DNA of 64,000 nt from Wenyingzhuangia fucanilytica. GTDB lineage: Bacteria > Bacteroidota > Bacteroidia > Flavobacteriales > Flavobacteriaceae. A model generated the notes under the pieces. The model saw nothing but the letters and a program-made list of their open reading frames with translations. It was not told where the DNA came from and did no database searches. The position numbers were made by a program, and so were the translations under genes. Positions within the stretch are counted from its first letter, which is position 1. Each line of letters starts with the position of its first letter. Below, piece after piece: positions 8,345 to 18,279 of this stretch. The stretch lies in NCBI RefSeq assembly GCF_001697185.1, contig NZ_CP014224.1:62001-126000 (forward strand). Direction: 5' to 3'.

Positions 8345-9808
8345 ATGGAATTAAAAGATTTATTAAAAAAAGTAGCGGTGTTAAATCAAATCAACTTTAA
8401 TGAAAAGGTTGAGGTGACTGCTATTGCTTTTGATTCTAGAAAGGTAATCAAAGGAACTTTGTTTGTGGCTCAAAAAGGGGTACATGTTGATGGGCATCAA
8501 TACATTTCTAAAGCGATAGAATTAGGAGCTGTTGCTGTTGTTTGTGAGGAAATACCATCAGAAATAAATGATGCAGTCATATATATACAAGTAAAAAACG
8601 CTAATGAGGCTTTGGCAATGTTGGCTGCAAATTTTTACGACCACCCTTCTGAAAAATTAAAGTTGGTTGGGGTAACAGGAACCAATGGAAAAACAACCAT
8701 AGCAAGTTTACTGTATCAATTATTTGATTTGTTAGGATATAAAACAGGATTGCTGTCTACCGTAAAAGTGGTGATAGATAAGAATGAATTTCCAGCAACT
8801 CATACCACACCAGATTCGTTAGCTATTAATAAATACATGGCAGCAATGGTAAGTGTTGGAGTTGATTACTGTTTTATGGAGGTGAGCTCTCATGGTATTC
8901 ATCAAGAAAGAACTTTTGGTTTAGATTTTAATGGTGGTGTGTTTACTAATATTACTCATGATCATTTAGATTATCACAAAACTTTTAGTGAGTATAGAGA
9001 TGTAAAAAAATCGTTTTTTGATCATTTGTCAAAATCGGCTTTTGCATTAACCAATACTGATGATAAAAACGGAATGGTGATGTTGCAAAACACCAAAGCT
9101 CTAAAAAAGACTTATTCTCAAAAAACATTGGCCGATTATAAGGTGAGAATTTTAGAAAAGAGTTTTTCTGGAATGTTACTGCAAATAAATCAACACGAGG
9201 TTTGGGTGCAATTGGTTGGAGGATTTAATGCTTCAAATTTAGGGGCGATTTATGGTGTAGCTTGCGAATTAGGGGTTGATGAAGTGGAATTGCTAACCGC
9301 TTTAAGTCAGTTAAAAAGTGTGGATGGTCGTTTTCAATATCAGGTTTCTAAAACAGGAATTGTAAGTGTTGTAGATTATGCACATACCCCAGATGCTTTA
9401 AAAAATATTTTAAGCACTATTAAAGAAATGGTAAACTCATCTGTAAATATTATTACAGTGGTAGGTTGCGGAGGTGATAGAGATAAGACCAAAAGACCTA
9501 AGATGGCAGCTATTGCGGCAGAGTTAAGTACTCAGGTAATTTTAACCTCTGACAATCCAAGAACTGAAGATCCAAATGTGATTTTGGAAGAAATGGAAGC
9601 AGGAATTACCGCTGATAAAGCATATAAAGTATTGACGATTTCTGATAGAAAACAAGCCATTAAGACGGCTTGTAAATTGGCTAAAAAAGAAGATGTGGTT
9701 TTGGTGGCAGGTAAGGGGCACGAAACCTATCAAGAAATAAATGGGGAAAGAACTCATTTTGATGATAAGGAAATACTAATAGAAACTTTTGAAACACTAA
9801 ATAGATAA
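8345..9808 (+). CDS. murE: UDP-MurNAc-tripeptide synthetase MurE (meso-DAP type)
   Basis: A 487-residue Mur ligase that adds the third residue to UDP-MurNAc-L-Ala-D-Glu. The ATP-binding loop is [10 protein letters not shown] (residues 109-118), and THDHLDYH (204-211) carries metal and substrate ligands. The amino-acid-selecting motif is DNPR at 403-406, the form that reads meso-diaminopimelate, so the wall should be DAP-type. The start is one base after the ftsI stop, and its stop overlaps the mraY start (TAATG). Confidence 0.97.
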   Translation: MELKDLLKKVAVLNQINFNEKVEVTAIAFDSRKVIKGTLFVAQKGVHVDGHQYISKAIELGAVAVVCEEIPSEINDAVIYIQVKNANEALAMLAANFYDHPSEKLKLVGVTGTNGKTTIASLLYQLFDLLGYKTGLLSTVKVVIDKNEFPATHTTPDSLAINKYMAAMVSVGVDYCFMEVSSHGIHQERTFGLDFNGGVFTNITHDHLDYHKTFSEYRDVKKSFFDHLSKSAFALTNTDDKNGMVMLQNTKALKKTYSQKTLADYKVRILEKSFSGMLLQINQHEVWVQLVGGFNASNLGAIYGVACELGVDEVELLTALSQLKSVDGRFQYQVSKTGIVSVVDYAHTPDALKNILSTIKEMVNSSVNIITVVGCGGDRDKTKRPKMAAIAAELSTQVILTSDNPRTEDPNVILEEMEAGITADKAYKVLTISDRKQAIKTACKLAKKEDVVLVAGKGHETYQEINGERTHFDDKEILIETFETLNR

Positions 9809-11022
9809 TGTTATACTACTTATTTGATTACTTAGAAAAAGAATATCAACTAATTGGAGCGAGTTTGTTTCAGTTTATTACATTCCGTTCTGCTTTAGCA
9901 TTTATGGTTTCCTTGTTATTGTCTACCATTTATGGAAAAAGGTTGATAGATTATTTACGTAAACAACAAATTGGAGAAACGGTAAGAGATTTAGGTTTGG
10001 AAGGACAAGTGCAAAAAGCAGGAACTCCAACCATGGGTGGAGTCATTATTATTTTGGCCACTTTAATTCCAGTATTCTTATTGGCGCGACTAGATAATAT
10101 TTATGTAATCATATTAATCGTTACTACTTTGTGGATGGGAGCTATTGGTTTTTTAGATGATTATATAAAAGTATTTAAAAAAGATAAGGACGGGTTAAAA
10201 GGAAAATTTAAGGTTTTAGGTCAGGTTGGTTTAGGATTGTTTGTAGGAGCAATGTTGTACTTTCATCCAGAAGTTACCATGAAAAAAGAATTGCCTTTTT
10301 CTCAAAAAATAGCCAATACACACTTGTTTGGCGAGGCGCATAAATCTGTTAAAACAACCATTCCATTTTTAAAAAATAATGAATTTGACTATGCTTCAGT
10401 CATCAGTTGGATGGGAGATAATGTTGCAGACTATGCGTGGATTATTTTTATTCCAGTAGTGATTGTAATTGTAACAGGAGTTTCTAACGGAGCCAATTTA
10501 ACCGATGGTATTGATGGTTTGGCAGCAGGAACTTCCACTATTATTGTTGCGGTTTTAGGAGTTTTTGCTTGGGTTTCTGGAAACATTGTTTTCTCAGATT
10601 ATCTTAATGTAATGTACATTCCAAACTCTGGAGAAATGACCGTTTATATTAGTGCTTTTGCAGGTGGTCTAATAGGGTTTTTATGGTACAATACATATCC
10701 TGCTCAAGTATTTATGGGAGATACAGGAAGTTTAACCATAGGTGGTATTATAGCGGTAATTGCTATTGCGGTTCGTAAAGAGTTACTGATTCCTATTTTG
10801 GCTGGAATTTTCTTGGTAGAAAACATGTCGGTAATCATTCAAGTATTTTGGTTTAAGTACACCAGAATAAAGTTTGGAGAAGGAAGAAGAGTGTTTAGAA
10901 TGGCGCCACTGCATCACCATTATCAAAAGAAAGGATATCACGAAAGTAAAATTGTAGCAAGGTTTTTAATTGTAGGAATTTTGTTAGCGGTGTTGTCTGT
11001 AGTGACTTTAAAAATGAGATAG
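9808..11022 (+). CDS. mraY: Phospho-N-acetylmuramoyl-pentapeptide transferase MraY
   Basis: A 404-residue polytopic membrane enzyme that transfers phospho-MurNAc-pentapeptide to undecaprenyl phosphate, forming lipid I. Family signatures are GTPTMGG near residue 71, FLDDYIKV near 116, [12 protein letters not shown] near 231 and [12 protein letters not shown] near 366. It is longer than the E. coli enzyme (360) because of an inserted loop around residues 154-200, common in Bacteroidota. It is translationally coupled to murE, and followed by the repeat region before murD. Confidence 0.97.
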   Translation: MLYYLFDYLEKEYQLIGASLFQFITFRSALAFMVSLLLSTIYGKRLIDYLRKQQIGETVRDLGLEGQVQKAGTPTMGGVIIILATLIPVFLLARLDNIYVIILIVTTLWMGAIGFLDDYIKVFKKDKDGLKGKFKVLGQVGLGLFVGAMLYFHPEVTMKKELPFSQKIANTHLFGEAHKSVKTTIPFLKNNEFDYASVISWMGDNVADYAWIIFIPVVIVIVTGVSNGANLTDGIDGLAAGTSTIIVAVLGVFAWVSGNIVFSDYLNVMYIPNSGEMTVYISAFAGGLIGFLWYNTYPAQVFMGDTGSLTIGGIIAVIAIAVRKELLIPILAGIFLVENMSVIIQVFWFKYTRIKFGEGRRVFRMAPLHHHYQKKGYHESKIVARFLIVGILLAVLSVVTLKMR

Positions 11023-11025
11023 TAC

Positions 11026-11166
11026 AGAGTAAGGAGTATTGAGTAGAGGAGGAAAATCTAAAATCTTAATACTAGTAACTCATAACTAATAAAAAATAAA
11101 ATAAGAGTAAGAAGTATTGAGTAGAGGGGAGAATCTAAAATCTCAATACTAATAACTCATAACTAA
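11026..11166. repeat. Tandem pair of a 63-nt intergenic repeat
   Basis: Two copies, 11026-11088 and 11104-11166, are 78 nt apart. Both begin AGAGTAAG and end AACTCATAACTAA and differ at only a few positions. Within each, AGTATTGAGTA is followed by AATACTnnTAACTCAT, so each copy can fold as an imperfect hairpin. It is the only sizeable gap inside the dcw cluster (149 nt), and no promoter box of TAnnTTTG type was found in it. Confidence 0.85.
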
Positions 11167-11171
11167 TTAAT

Positions 11172-12506
11172 ATGAAAAGAATTGTTGTTTTAGGAGCGGG
11201 CGAAAGCGGAGTAGGAGCAGCCATCTTAGCAAAAAAGCTAGGGATGGATGTTTTTGTGTCTGACAAATCTGTGATTAAAGAAAAATACGTACAACAATTA
11301 AAAGAGGGAAATATTGATTACGAATCTGGAAAACATACAGATGCATTGATTTTAAATGCTGATTTGGTGGTAAAAAGTCCAGGGATTCCAGACCATATTC
11401 CTTTTATAAAAAATATGGTGAAAGCTGGAATTCCAGTGATTTCCGAAATAGAATTTGCTGCCAATCATAGTCCTGCAAGAATTATTGGTATTACTGGTTC
11501 TAATGGAAAAACTACTACTACAATGTTAACACATCATTTGCTAAAACAAAGTGGTTTTAACATTGGGATTGCAGGAAATATAGGAGAAAGTTATGCAGCG
11601 CAAGTTGCTAAAAATGATTTTGAAAATTACGTTTTGGAGTTGAGTAGTTTTCAGTTGGATGGTATAGTGATGTTTGCACCACATATTGCAATTATCACCA
11701 ATATTACGCCAGATCATTTAGATAGATATGATTACGATTTTGATAAATACATCGCGTCAAAGTTCCGTATCACAAAAAATCAAAAAGCATCAGATTATTT
11801 GATTTATGATGCCGATGATGCCGTTGTTGTAGAAGGCGTAAAAAAATACAATCCAAAGGCTCAATTAGTACCGTTTTCAATTGAAAATAAGTTGGAATAT
11901 GGTGCCTATGTTGACCAAAATGAAATAGTGATTAACATTAACAAAGAAGAAATTAGAATGAGCATTTCAAAATTATCGTTACAAGGTAAACACAATACCA
12001 AGAATGCCATGGCTGCATCATTAGCAGCACAATTGCTAAAAGCAAGAAAACAAACCATTTTAGAATCCTTAGAGAATTTTGAAGGAGCAGAACACAGGTT
12101 AGAACATGTGTTAAAAGTAAATGGCGTAGAATATATTAACGATTCTAAGGCAACCAATGTTAATGCAACATTTTATGCTTTAGAGTGTATGACTCACCAA
12201 ACGGTTTGGATTGTTGGTGGAGTAGATAAAGGAAATGATTATTCAGAATTATATCCTTTAGTAAGAGAAAAAGTAAAAGCCATTATTTGTTTAGGTATAG
12301 ATAACACTAAAATCAAAAATGCTTTTGGAGGAATTGTAGATTTTATTGAAGAAACAGCTAGTGCTGATGAAGCAGTAAAAATTGCCTATAAATTGGCTGA
12401 TAAAGGAGAAACTGTTTTGTTGTCTCCGGCTTGTGCTAGTTTTGATTTGTTTGAAAGCTACGAAGACAGAGGAAGAAAATTTAAAGATGCAGTAAGAAAT
12501 TTATAA
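11172..12506 (+). CDS. murD: UDP-N-acetylmuramoylalanine--D-glutamate ligase MurD
   Basis: A 444-residue Mur ligase that adds D-Glu to UDP-MurNAc-L-Ala. It has an N-terminal Rossmann domain (MKRIVVLGAGESGVG), the ATP loop GITGSNGKTTTT near residues 107-118, NITPDHLDRYD near 178-188, and the C-terminal block DSKATNVNATFYAL. SPACASFDLFESYEDRG near the end is characteristic of MurD. The length is normal. Only one base separates its stop from ftsW. Confidence 0.97.
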   Translation: MKRIVVLGAGESGVGAAILAKKLGMDVFVSDKSVIKEKYVQQLKEGNIDYESGKHTDALILNADLVVKSPGIPDHIPFIKNMVKAGIPVISEIEFAANHSPARIIGITGSNGKTTTTMLTHHLLKQSGFNIGIAGNIGESYAAQVAKNDFENYVLELSSFQLDGIVMFAPHIAIITNITPDHLDRYDYDFDKYIASKFRITKNQKASDYLIYDADDAVVVEGVKKYNPKAQLVPFSIENKLEYGAYVDQNEIVININKEEIRMSISKLSLQGKHNTKNAMAASLAAQLLKARKQTILESLENFEGAEHRLEHVLKVNGVEYINDSKATNVNATFYALECMTHQTVWIVGGVDKGNDYSELYPLVREKVKAIICLGIDNTKIKNAFGGIVDFIEETASADEAVKIAYKLADKGETVLLSPACASFDLFESYEDRGRKFKDAVRNL

Positions 12507-12507
12507 G

Positions 12508-13728
12508 ATGAGTTCACTGTTACAACATATCAAATCATATATAAAAGGTGACCTGTTTATTTGGGCACTGGTAGCGCTATTGGCATTGTTTTCTTTTATG
12601 CCGGTATACAGTGCTAGTACCAATTTGGTATATGTGGCAGGGAATGGAACTACCATAGGAATTTTAGTTAAACATGCTGTATTGCTCTTAATGGGTTTTA
12701 TTATCATGTTTTTTATCCATAGAACACCTTATCGATATTTTAGTGGGGTTTCGGTGGTGATGATTCCAATTGTAATTGTGTTGTTAATTGTAACGCTAGC
12801 TCAAGGAACAACTATTGGAGGTGCCAATGCAGCGCGTTGGATTAGAATTCCAATTATTGGAGTGGGGTTTCAAACTTCAACTTTAGCTGGGTTGGTGATT
12901 ATGGTGTATACAGCCAGATATTTGGCAAAACGAAAAGATAGCATCATAGATTTTAAAGAAAGTTTATTTCGTTTGTGGGGCCCTATTGCCTTGGTATTGA
13001 TGTTTATTTTACCCGCCAATTTTTCTACCACAGCTATTGTGTTTATGATGATTATGTTGTTGTGTTTTGTAGGAGGATATCCTATAAAATATTTGGCAGG
13101 AATTATAGGTGCAGGAATAGTGTTTTTAATGTTGTTTGTGTTAACAGCAAAAGCATTTCCGGGTTTAATGCCTAACCGTGTTGATACTTGGATGAGTAGA
13201 ATTGAATCTTTTTCTGATGATGAATCTAAGGAGGGATATCAGGTAGAAAATGCAAAAATAGCCATTGCTACAGGAGGATTGACAGGAAAAGGACCAGGAA
13301 AAAGTGTACAGAAAAACTTTTTACCACAGTCTTCTTCGGATTTTATTTTTGCCATTATTGTAGAAGAATATGGTTTGTTTGGAGCAGGAATGGTGTTGTT
13401 GGTTTATTTTGTATTGACTTTTAGGTTGTATGTAGCTGCTAAAAAAGCAGGGACGATATTCGGAAAATTATTAGTGGTTGGAGTAGGATTTCCTATTGTT
13501 TTCCAAGCGATCATTAATATGATGGTAGCGACAAATTTAGGACCAGTAACAGGACAAACACTACCCTTAATAAGTAGTGGAGGAACTTCTATTTGGATGA
13601 CTTGTTTGGCGATTGGTATGGTGTTGAGTGTTACTGCAAGTGCAAATGTAACCGAGGAAGAATTAGAAACTGCGAGTGAAGATCCGTTAGAAAAATTATA
13701 TCACACAGAAGAAATTGAGGAGGCATAA
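12508..13728 (+). CDS. ftsW: Septal peptidoglycan glycosyltransferase FtsW (SEDS family)
   Basis: A 406-residue SEDS membrane protein with about ten membrane helices. It polymerises lipid II at the septum together with FtsI. Family markers include [14 protein letters not shown] near residue 104, the [14 protein letters not shown] block near 280 and the [13 protein letters not shown] motif near 350. A short acidic cytoplasmic tail follows. The position between murD and murG is classical. Confidence 0.96.
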   Translation: MSSLLQHIKSYIKGDLFIWALVALLALFSFMPVYSASTNLVYVAGNGTTIGILVKHAVLLLMGFIIMFFIHRTPYRYFSGVSVVMIPIVIVLLIVTLAQGTTIGGANAARWIRIPIIGVGFQTSTLAGLVIMVYTARYLAKRKDSIIDFKESLFRLWGPIALVLMFILPANFSTTAIVFMMIMLLCFVGGYPIKYLAGIIGAGIVFLMLFVLTAKAFPGLMPNRVDTWMSRIESFSDDESKEGYQVENAKIAIATGGLTGKGPGKSVQKNFLPQSSSDFIFAIIVEEYGLFGAGMVLLVYFVLTFRLYVAAKKAGTIFGKLLVVGVGFPIVFQAIINMMVATNLGPVTGQTLPLISSGGTSIWMTCLAIGMVLSVTASANVTEEELETASEDPLEKLYHTEEIEEA

Positions 13729-13730
13729 CT

Positions 13731-14828
13731 ATGAGTAAGGTTAAAAAAATATTGATCAGCGGAGGAGGAACAGGAGGACATATATATCCTGCCATAGCCA
13801 TTGCTAACGAATTAAAACTTCGTTATGCAGATGCTGAGTTTTTATTTGTAGGAGCTCAAGATAAAATGGAAATGGAAAAGGTACCGCAAGCGGGGTATCA
13901 AATTAAAGGTTTATGGATTGCGGGTTTACAGCGTAGTTTAACTTTTAAAAACATGTTGTTTCCTATAAAGTTAATAAGTAGTTTGTGGAAATCTAAAAAA
14001 ATTGTTCGTCAGTTTAAACCAGATGTTGTTGTTGGTACAGGTGGTTTTGCCAGTGGACCAGTATTACAAGTGGCAAGTAAAAAAGGAATTCCATGTTTGA
14101 TTCAAGAACAAAATTCTTATGCCGGAGTCACAAATAAAATCTTATCTAAAAAAGTAGCTAAAATTTGTGTGGCTTATGAGGGAATGCAGCGATATTTTCC
14201 AAGCGATAAAATTGTGTTTACAGGAAATCCAGTAAGACAAGATTTGTTAGAAGTGTCCACTAAAAGAGCAGAAGCTCAAGCTTTTTTTAAGTTAGATACT
14301 AATAAAAAAACATTATTGGTTTTAGGTGGGAGTTTAGGTGCCAGAGCCATTAATCAAATGATAGAAAATAATATGAAAGCTTTACAAGCTCAAAACATTC
14401 AAGTGATTTGGCAAACAGGTAAGTTTTATATTGATGAGTATAAAAAGTTTAATGATTTAGACGGAGTACAGACACATGCGTATTTATCGGAAATGAATTT
14501 GGCTTATGCTGCTACCGATATGATTGTATCAAGAGCAGGGGCGAGTTCGGTTTCAGAATTATGTATTGTAGGGAAGCCAGTTATATTTATGCCATCACCT
14601 AATGTGGCAGAAGATCATCAAACTAAAAACGCAATGGCTATTGTAAATAAAAATGCAGCCATTATGTTAAAAGAATCAGAAAAAGAGTTGTTAATGACCA
14701 AGGTGCAATATTTATTGCAAAACCAAGAAAGTGTTAATCAAATGTGTAAAAACATGACAGCATTAGCAAAGCCCGAGGCAACCAAAAGAATAGTAGAAGA
14801 AATTGAAAAGATAGCTAAGTGGAATTAA
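13731..14828 (+). CDS. murG: Lipid II synthase MurG
   Basis: A 365-residue GT28 transferase at the inner face of the membrane. It adds GlcNAc from UDP-GlcNAc to lipid I. The N-terminal [12 protein letters not shown] loop (residues 9-20) binds diphosphate; [10 protein letters not shown] and [13 protein letters not shown] follow; the sugar-nucleotide site [12 protein letters not shown] is near residue 266. It starts 2 nt after ftsW and overlaps murC by 10 nt. Confidence 0.97.
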   Translation: MSKVKKILISGGGTGGHIYPAIAIANELKLRYADAEFLFVGAQDKMEMEKVPQAGYQIKGLWIAGLQRSLTFKNMLFPIKLISSLWKSKKIVRQFKPDVVVGTGGFASGPVLQVASKKGIPCLIQEQNSYAGVTNKILSKKVAKICVAYEGMQRYFPSDKIVFTGNPVRQDLLEVSTKRAEAQAFFKLDTNKKTLLVLGGSLGARAINQMIENNMKALQAQNIQVIWQTGKFYIDEYKKFNDLDGVQTHAYLSEMNLAYAATDMIVSRAGASSVSELCIVGKPVIFMPSPNVAEDHQTKNAMAIVNKNAAIMLKESEKELLMTKVQYLLQNQESVNQMCKNMTALAKPEATKRIVEEIEKIAKWN

Positions 14829-16159
14829 AAAACATACATAACATCTACTTTGTAGGAATTGGTGGTATTGGAATGAGTGCCATAGCTAGCTATTTTGTAG
14901 CGAATGGAAAACTAGTGTCTGGTTATGATAAAACACCATCGGTAGTAACTAAGGTTTTGAATGAGCAAGGGGTAGAAATTTCTTTTGTTGATGAGGTTTC
15001 TACTATTGATAAATCTTTTTTAGACAAGGAAAAGACTTTGGTGGTTTATACTCCTGCTATTCCTAAAGATGGTAAAATATTAAATTACTTTCAGCAAAAT
15101 GGTTTTGAGGTGTTAAAAAGGTCGGCGCTTTTAGGATTGATTACTAAAAATACTGTTTGTTATGCTGTTGCAGGAACTCATGGAAAAACGACCACATCAT
15201 CTATATTGGGTCATATCATGCATGTTTGTGGTACTGGAGCAACTTCGTTTTTAGGAGGGATTACAGAAAACTACAATTCTAACTTAATTCTAGGAGAAGA
15301 TAAAATATCGGTGGTAGAGGCAGATGAATTCGATCGTTCATTTTTACAATTATCACCAAATGTAGCTTGCATTACCAATATGGATGCAGATCATTTAGAT
15401 ATTTATGGAGAAAAAGAAGCTTTAGAAACATCGTTTAGAGATTTTGCAAACAAGGTTTCAGATACTTTAATCGTAAAAAAAGGATTACCAGTTAAAGGGT
15501 TGACTTATGGAGTGGAAGAAGAGGCTGATTATGTTGCTCAAAATGTTAAGATTGAACATGGTTCTTTTGTTTTTGATGTAAAAACACCAAATGGTTTTGT
15601 TAATGATATAGTATTCCATTTACCAGGAAGACATAATGTTTCTAATGCTTTAGTTTCTATTGCAATGGCAGAGAAACATGGATTGGAATTAGAGGATATT
15701 AAAAATGCTTTGAGCTCTTATAGAGGGGTGAAAAGAAGATTTTCATATAAAATTAAGGAAGATAATTTTGTGCTAATTGATGATTATGCACATCATCCTA
15801 CTGAAATTGAGGCGGTTGAAAATGCGGTGAGAGAAATGTATCCACAACAAAAAATCATGGCTATTTTTCAACCACATTTATTTTCAAGAACTAGAGATTT
15901 TATTGATGATTTTGCTAAAAGTTTGTCGAAATTTGACGAGCTAATTTTGTTAGATATTTACCCAGCAAGAGAACTACCAATTGAGGGAGTGACATCAGCT
16001 TGGTTATTAGATAAAATAGAGAATAAAAACAAATCATTACAAACCAAAGAAGCAGCAATTTTAAGTGTTAAAAACACTGATGCCACGGTTGTGGTGATGA
16101 TTGGTGCTGGTGATATTGGTGTTTTAGTTGAGGAAGTAACAACAGCGTTAAACAAGTAA
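14819..16159 (+). CDS. murC: UDP-N-acetylmuramate--L-alanine ligase MurC
   Basis: A 446-residue Mur ligase that adds L-Ala to UDP-MurNAc. The N-terminal Rossmann motif is [13 protein letters not shown], the ATP loop is [11 protein letters not shown] near residues 119-129, and the family blocks [10 protein letters not shown] and [10 protein letters not shown] are present. It starts at GTG (14819), inside the end of murG; this start gives the expected N-terminus and no nearby ATG does. It is the last of the four soluble wall-precursor genes in the cluster; murF and ddl are not in this window. Confidence 0.96.
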   Translation: MELKNIHNIYFVGIGGIGMSAIASYFVANGKLVSGYDKTPSVVTKVLNEQGVEISFVDEVSTIDKSFLDKEKTLVVYTPAIPKDGKILNYFQQNGFEVLKRSALLGLITKNTVCYAVAGTHGKTTTSSILGHIMHVCGTGATSFLGGITENYNSNLILGEDKISVVEADEFDRSFLQLSPNVACITNMDADHLDIYGEKEALETSFRDFANKVSDTLIVKKGLPVKGLTYGVEEEADYVAQNVKIEHGSFVFDVKTPNGFVNDIVFHLPGRHNVSNALVSIAMAEKHGLELEDIKNALSSYRGVKRRFSYKIKEDNFVLIDDYAHHPTEIEAVENAVREMYPQQKIMAIFQPHLFSRTRDFIDDFAKSLSKFDELILLDIYPARELPIEGVTSAWLLDKIENKNKSLQTKEAAILSVKNTDATVVVMIGAGDIGVLVEEVTTALNK

Positions 16160-16171
16160 CAAGTATTATAG

Positions 16172-16888
16172 ATGAAAAAATATTTTGTTTACATAAAAAC
16201 AACACTATTTCTATTATTTGTAGGATTTATTTTGGGCTTTACCTCCAAAAGAAATGCGATGCGAAAAATAGAAAATGTAGAGGTTGTTTTTGCTAATGAA
16301 GACAATTTGTTTTTAACGCATCAAATGGTTGATAACTTGTTAATACAAAATAAGAAAGGAGTTAGAAACCAAGCAAAATCCTTGATAAATTTACAAGAGT
16401 TGGAACAGGTGGTACAATCACACCCTATGGTGGAATCTGCACAAGTGTCTGTTGGAGTAGTTGGAGATTTGAAAGTGAGTGTAATACAACGTAAACCACT
16501 AGCTAGGGAGTATAGTCAAAATGGAGTTTATTATATCGACTCAAAGGGGTTAAAAATGCCTTTGTCTAAGAGTTATTCGGCGAGAGTTCCAATAATCAAC
16601 AATAAAAATGGCTTAATAAAGTCAGAAGAAGTGTTCCCATTAATTCAAAAAATTCATCAAGATGAGTTTTTAAATAAGTTGGTGGTGGCTATTAAAAAAG
16701 ATGGACAAGGATATTGGTTACAAACCAGATTTAACCATCAACAAGTATTGTTAGGAGGTTTAAATAAGACTTCTGATAAATTAAAGAAATTAAAAGTGTT
16801 TTACAACTATATGGAAAACGATAGTTTGTCTGCCACTTTCAAAAAAATAGATTTACAGTACAACAATCAAGTTGTGTGCTCAAAATAA
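16172..16888 (+). CDS. ftsQ: Cell division protein FtsQ
   Basis: A 238-residue bitopic divisome protein. A short cytoplasmic N-terminus is followed by one membrane helix (about residues 7-24) and a periplasmic POTRA-like region beginning IENVEVVFANEDN. As usual for Bacteroidota FtsQ, overall similarity to E. coli is low; position between murC and ftsA, topology and the VESAQVSV...LKVSVIQRKP segment support the call. FtsQ links FtsL/FtsB to the early divisome. Confidence 0.92.
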   Translation: MKKYFVYIKTTLFLLFVGFILGFTSKRNAMRKIENVEVVFANEDNLFLTHQMVDNLLIQNKKGVRNQAKSLINLQELEQVVQSHPMVESAQVSVGVVGDLKVSVIQRKPLAREYSQNGVYYIDSKGLKMPLSKSYSARVPIINNKNGLIKSEEVFPLIQKIHQDEFLNKLVVAIKKDGQGYWLQTRFNHQQVLLGGLNKTSDKLKKLKVFYNYMENDSLSATFKKIDLQYNNQVVCSK

Positions 16889-16895
16889 GGTAAGG

Positions 16896-18251
16896 ATGGA
16901 AAATAACCGCATTGCTATAGGATTAGATATTGGAACAACTAAAATTGTTGCCATGATTGGTCGTGAAAACGAGTATGGTAAAATTGAAGTTTTAGGAATA
17001 GGGAAAGCAAAAAGCCTAGGAGTAAAAAGAGGTGTTGTAAATAATATTACGCAAACTATACAGTCTATTCAACAAGCTGTAGAAGAAGCAGAAAATGTAT
17101 CAGGTTTAAAAATTGATACTGTAACAGTTGGTATTGCAGGTCATCACATCAGAAGTATTCATCACAGTGATTATATCACCAGACAAGATGCAGAAGAAGT
17201 GATAGACGAAAAAGATATTGAGAACTTAATTAACCAAGTTCACAAATTAGTGATGTTACCTGGTGAAGAAATTATACACGTATTACCACAAGAATTTAAA
17301 GTAGATAGTCAAGTTGATGTTTCTGAGCCTATTGGAATGTATGGAGGTAGATTAGAAGCTAATTTTCATGTTGTTGTGGGGCAAGTTTCTCAAATTAAAA
17401 ATATTGGGAGATGTGTGACTAACTCAGGTTTAGGATTGTCTGCTATAACATTAGAGCCTTTGGCCTCGGCAGAAGCAGTGTTGAGTCACGAAGAAAAAGA
17501 AGCAGGAGTTGCTTTAATCGATATAGGAGGTGGAACTACTGATTTGGCCATTTTTAAAGATGGAATCATTCGTCATACAGCAGTGATTCCTTTTGGAGGA
17601 AATGTGATTACCGAAGATATTAAAGAAGGTTTTTCTATTATAGAAAAACAAGCTGAGTTGTTGAAAGTAAAATTTGGATCGGCTTGGCCAGGAGAAAATA
17701 AAGACAACGAAATTGTTTCTATTCCAGGATTAAGAGGTAGAGAGCCAAAAGAAATTACCTTAAAGAGTTTGTCTCAAGTAATTCATGCTCGTATTACAGA
17801 AATTATTGAGCAGGTGTACTTAGAGATTAAAAACTATGGACACGATACTCAAAACGGAAAACTAATAGCTGGAATTGTATTAACAGGAGGTGGTGCGCAA
17901 GTTAAGCACTTAAAACAGTTGGTAGAGTACATTACAGGAATGGATACAAGAATTGGATATCCTAATGAACATTTGGCAGGTGGTTCTGATGAGTCGTTGT
18001 CAAGTCCTGTTTTTGCAACTGCTGTAGGTTTGTTAATGGAAGGTTTAGAAAAAATGCCAAAAGAACAACCTGTAGTTCCAGAAGAACCTGTTTTTGAAAG
18101 AGCTGTAGAAAATATTGAAGAAAAAGAGGATGAACCACAAATAGTGGAAGAACCTAAAACCATAAAAGAACCTAAGAAAAAAGAGAATAAAAAATCTTGG
18201 CTAGATAAATTTACTTCTGGATTAAAAGATTTTTTAAACGAAGCAGAATAA
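16896..18251 (+). CDS. ftsA: Cell division protein FtsA
   Basis: A 451-residue actin-like ATPase that ties FtsZ filaments to the membrane. It shows the phosphate-1 motif GLDIGTTKI near residues 8-16, the second motif ALIDIGGGTTDLAIF and the adenosine motif GIVLTGGGAQVKHL. After the core comes a Pro/Glu/Lys-rich linker of about 50 residues and a terminal amphipathic helix (KKSWLDKFTSGLKDFLNEAE), the likely membrane-targeting sequence. I chose ATG at 16896, 7 nt after ftsQ; the longer frame from a TTG at 16872 would overlap ftsQ and adds residues not expected for FtsA. Confidence 0.97.
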   Translation: MENNRIAIGLDIGTTKIVAMIGRENEYGKIEVLGIGKAKSLGVKRGVVNNITQTIQSIQQAVEEAENVSGLKIDTVTVGIAGHHIRSIHHSDYITRQDAEEVIDEKDIENLINQVHKLVMLPGEEIIHVLPQEFKVDSQVDVSEPIGMYGGRLEANFHVVVGQVSQIKNIGRCVTNSGLGLSAITLEPLASAEAVLSHEEKEAGVALIDIGGGTTDLAIFKDGIIRHTAVIPFGGNVITEDIKEGFSIIEKQAELLKVKFGSAWPGENKDNEIVSIPGLRGREPKEITLKSLSQVIHARITEIIEQVYLEIKNYGHDTQNGKLIAGIVLTGGGAQVKHLKQLVEYITGMDTRIGYPNEHLAGGSDESLSSPVFATAVGLLMEGLEKMPKEQPVVPEEPVFERAVENIEEKEDEPQIVEEPKTIKEPKKKENKKSWLDKFTSGLKDFLNEAE

Positions 18252-18279
18252 TAAACATTACCCATAAATCCCAATTATT

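Noticed and set aside
16872-16895. Longer FtsA start at TTG
   Set aside because: It overlaps ftsQ and adds residues not found in FtsA; ATG 16896 follows at the usual spacing.
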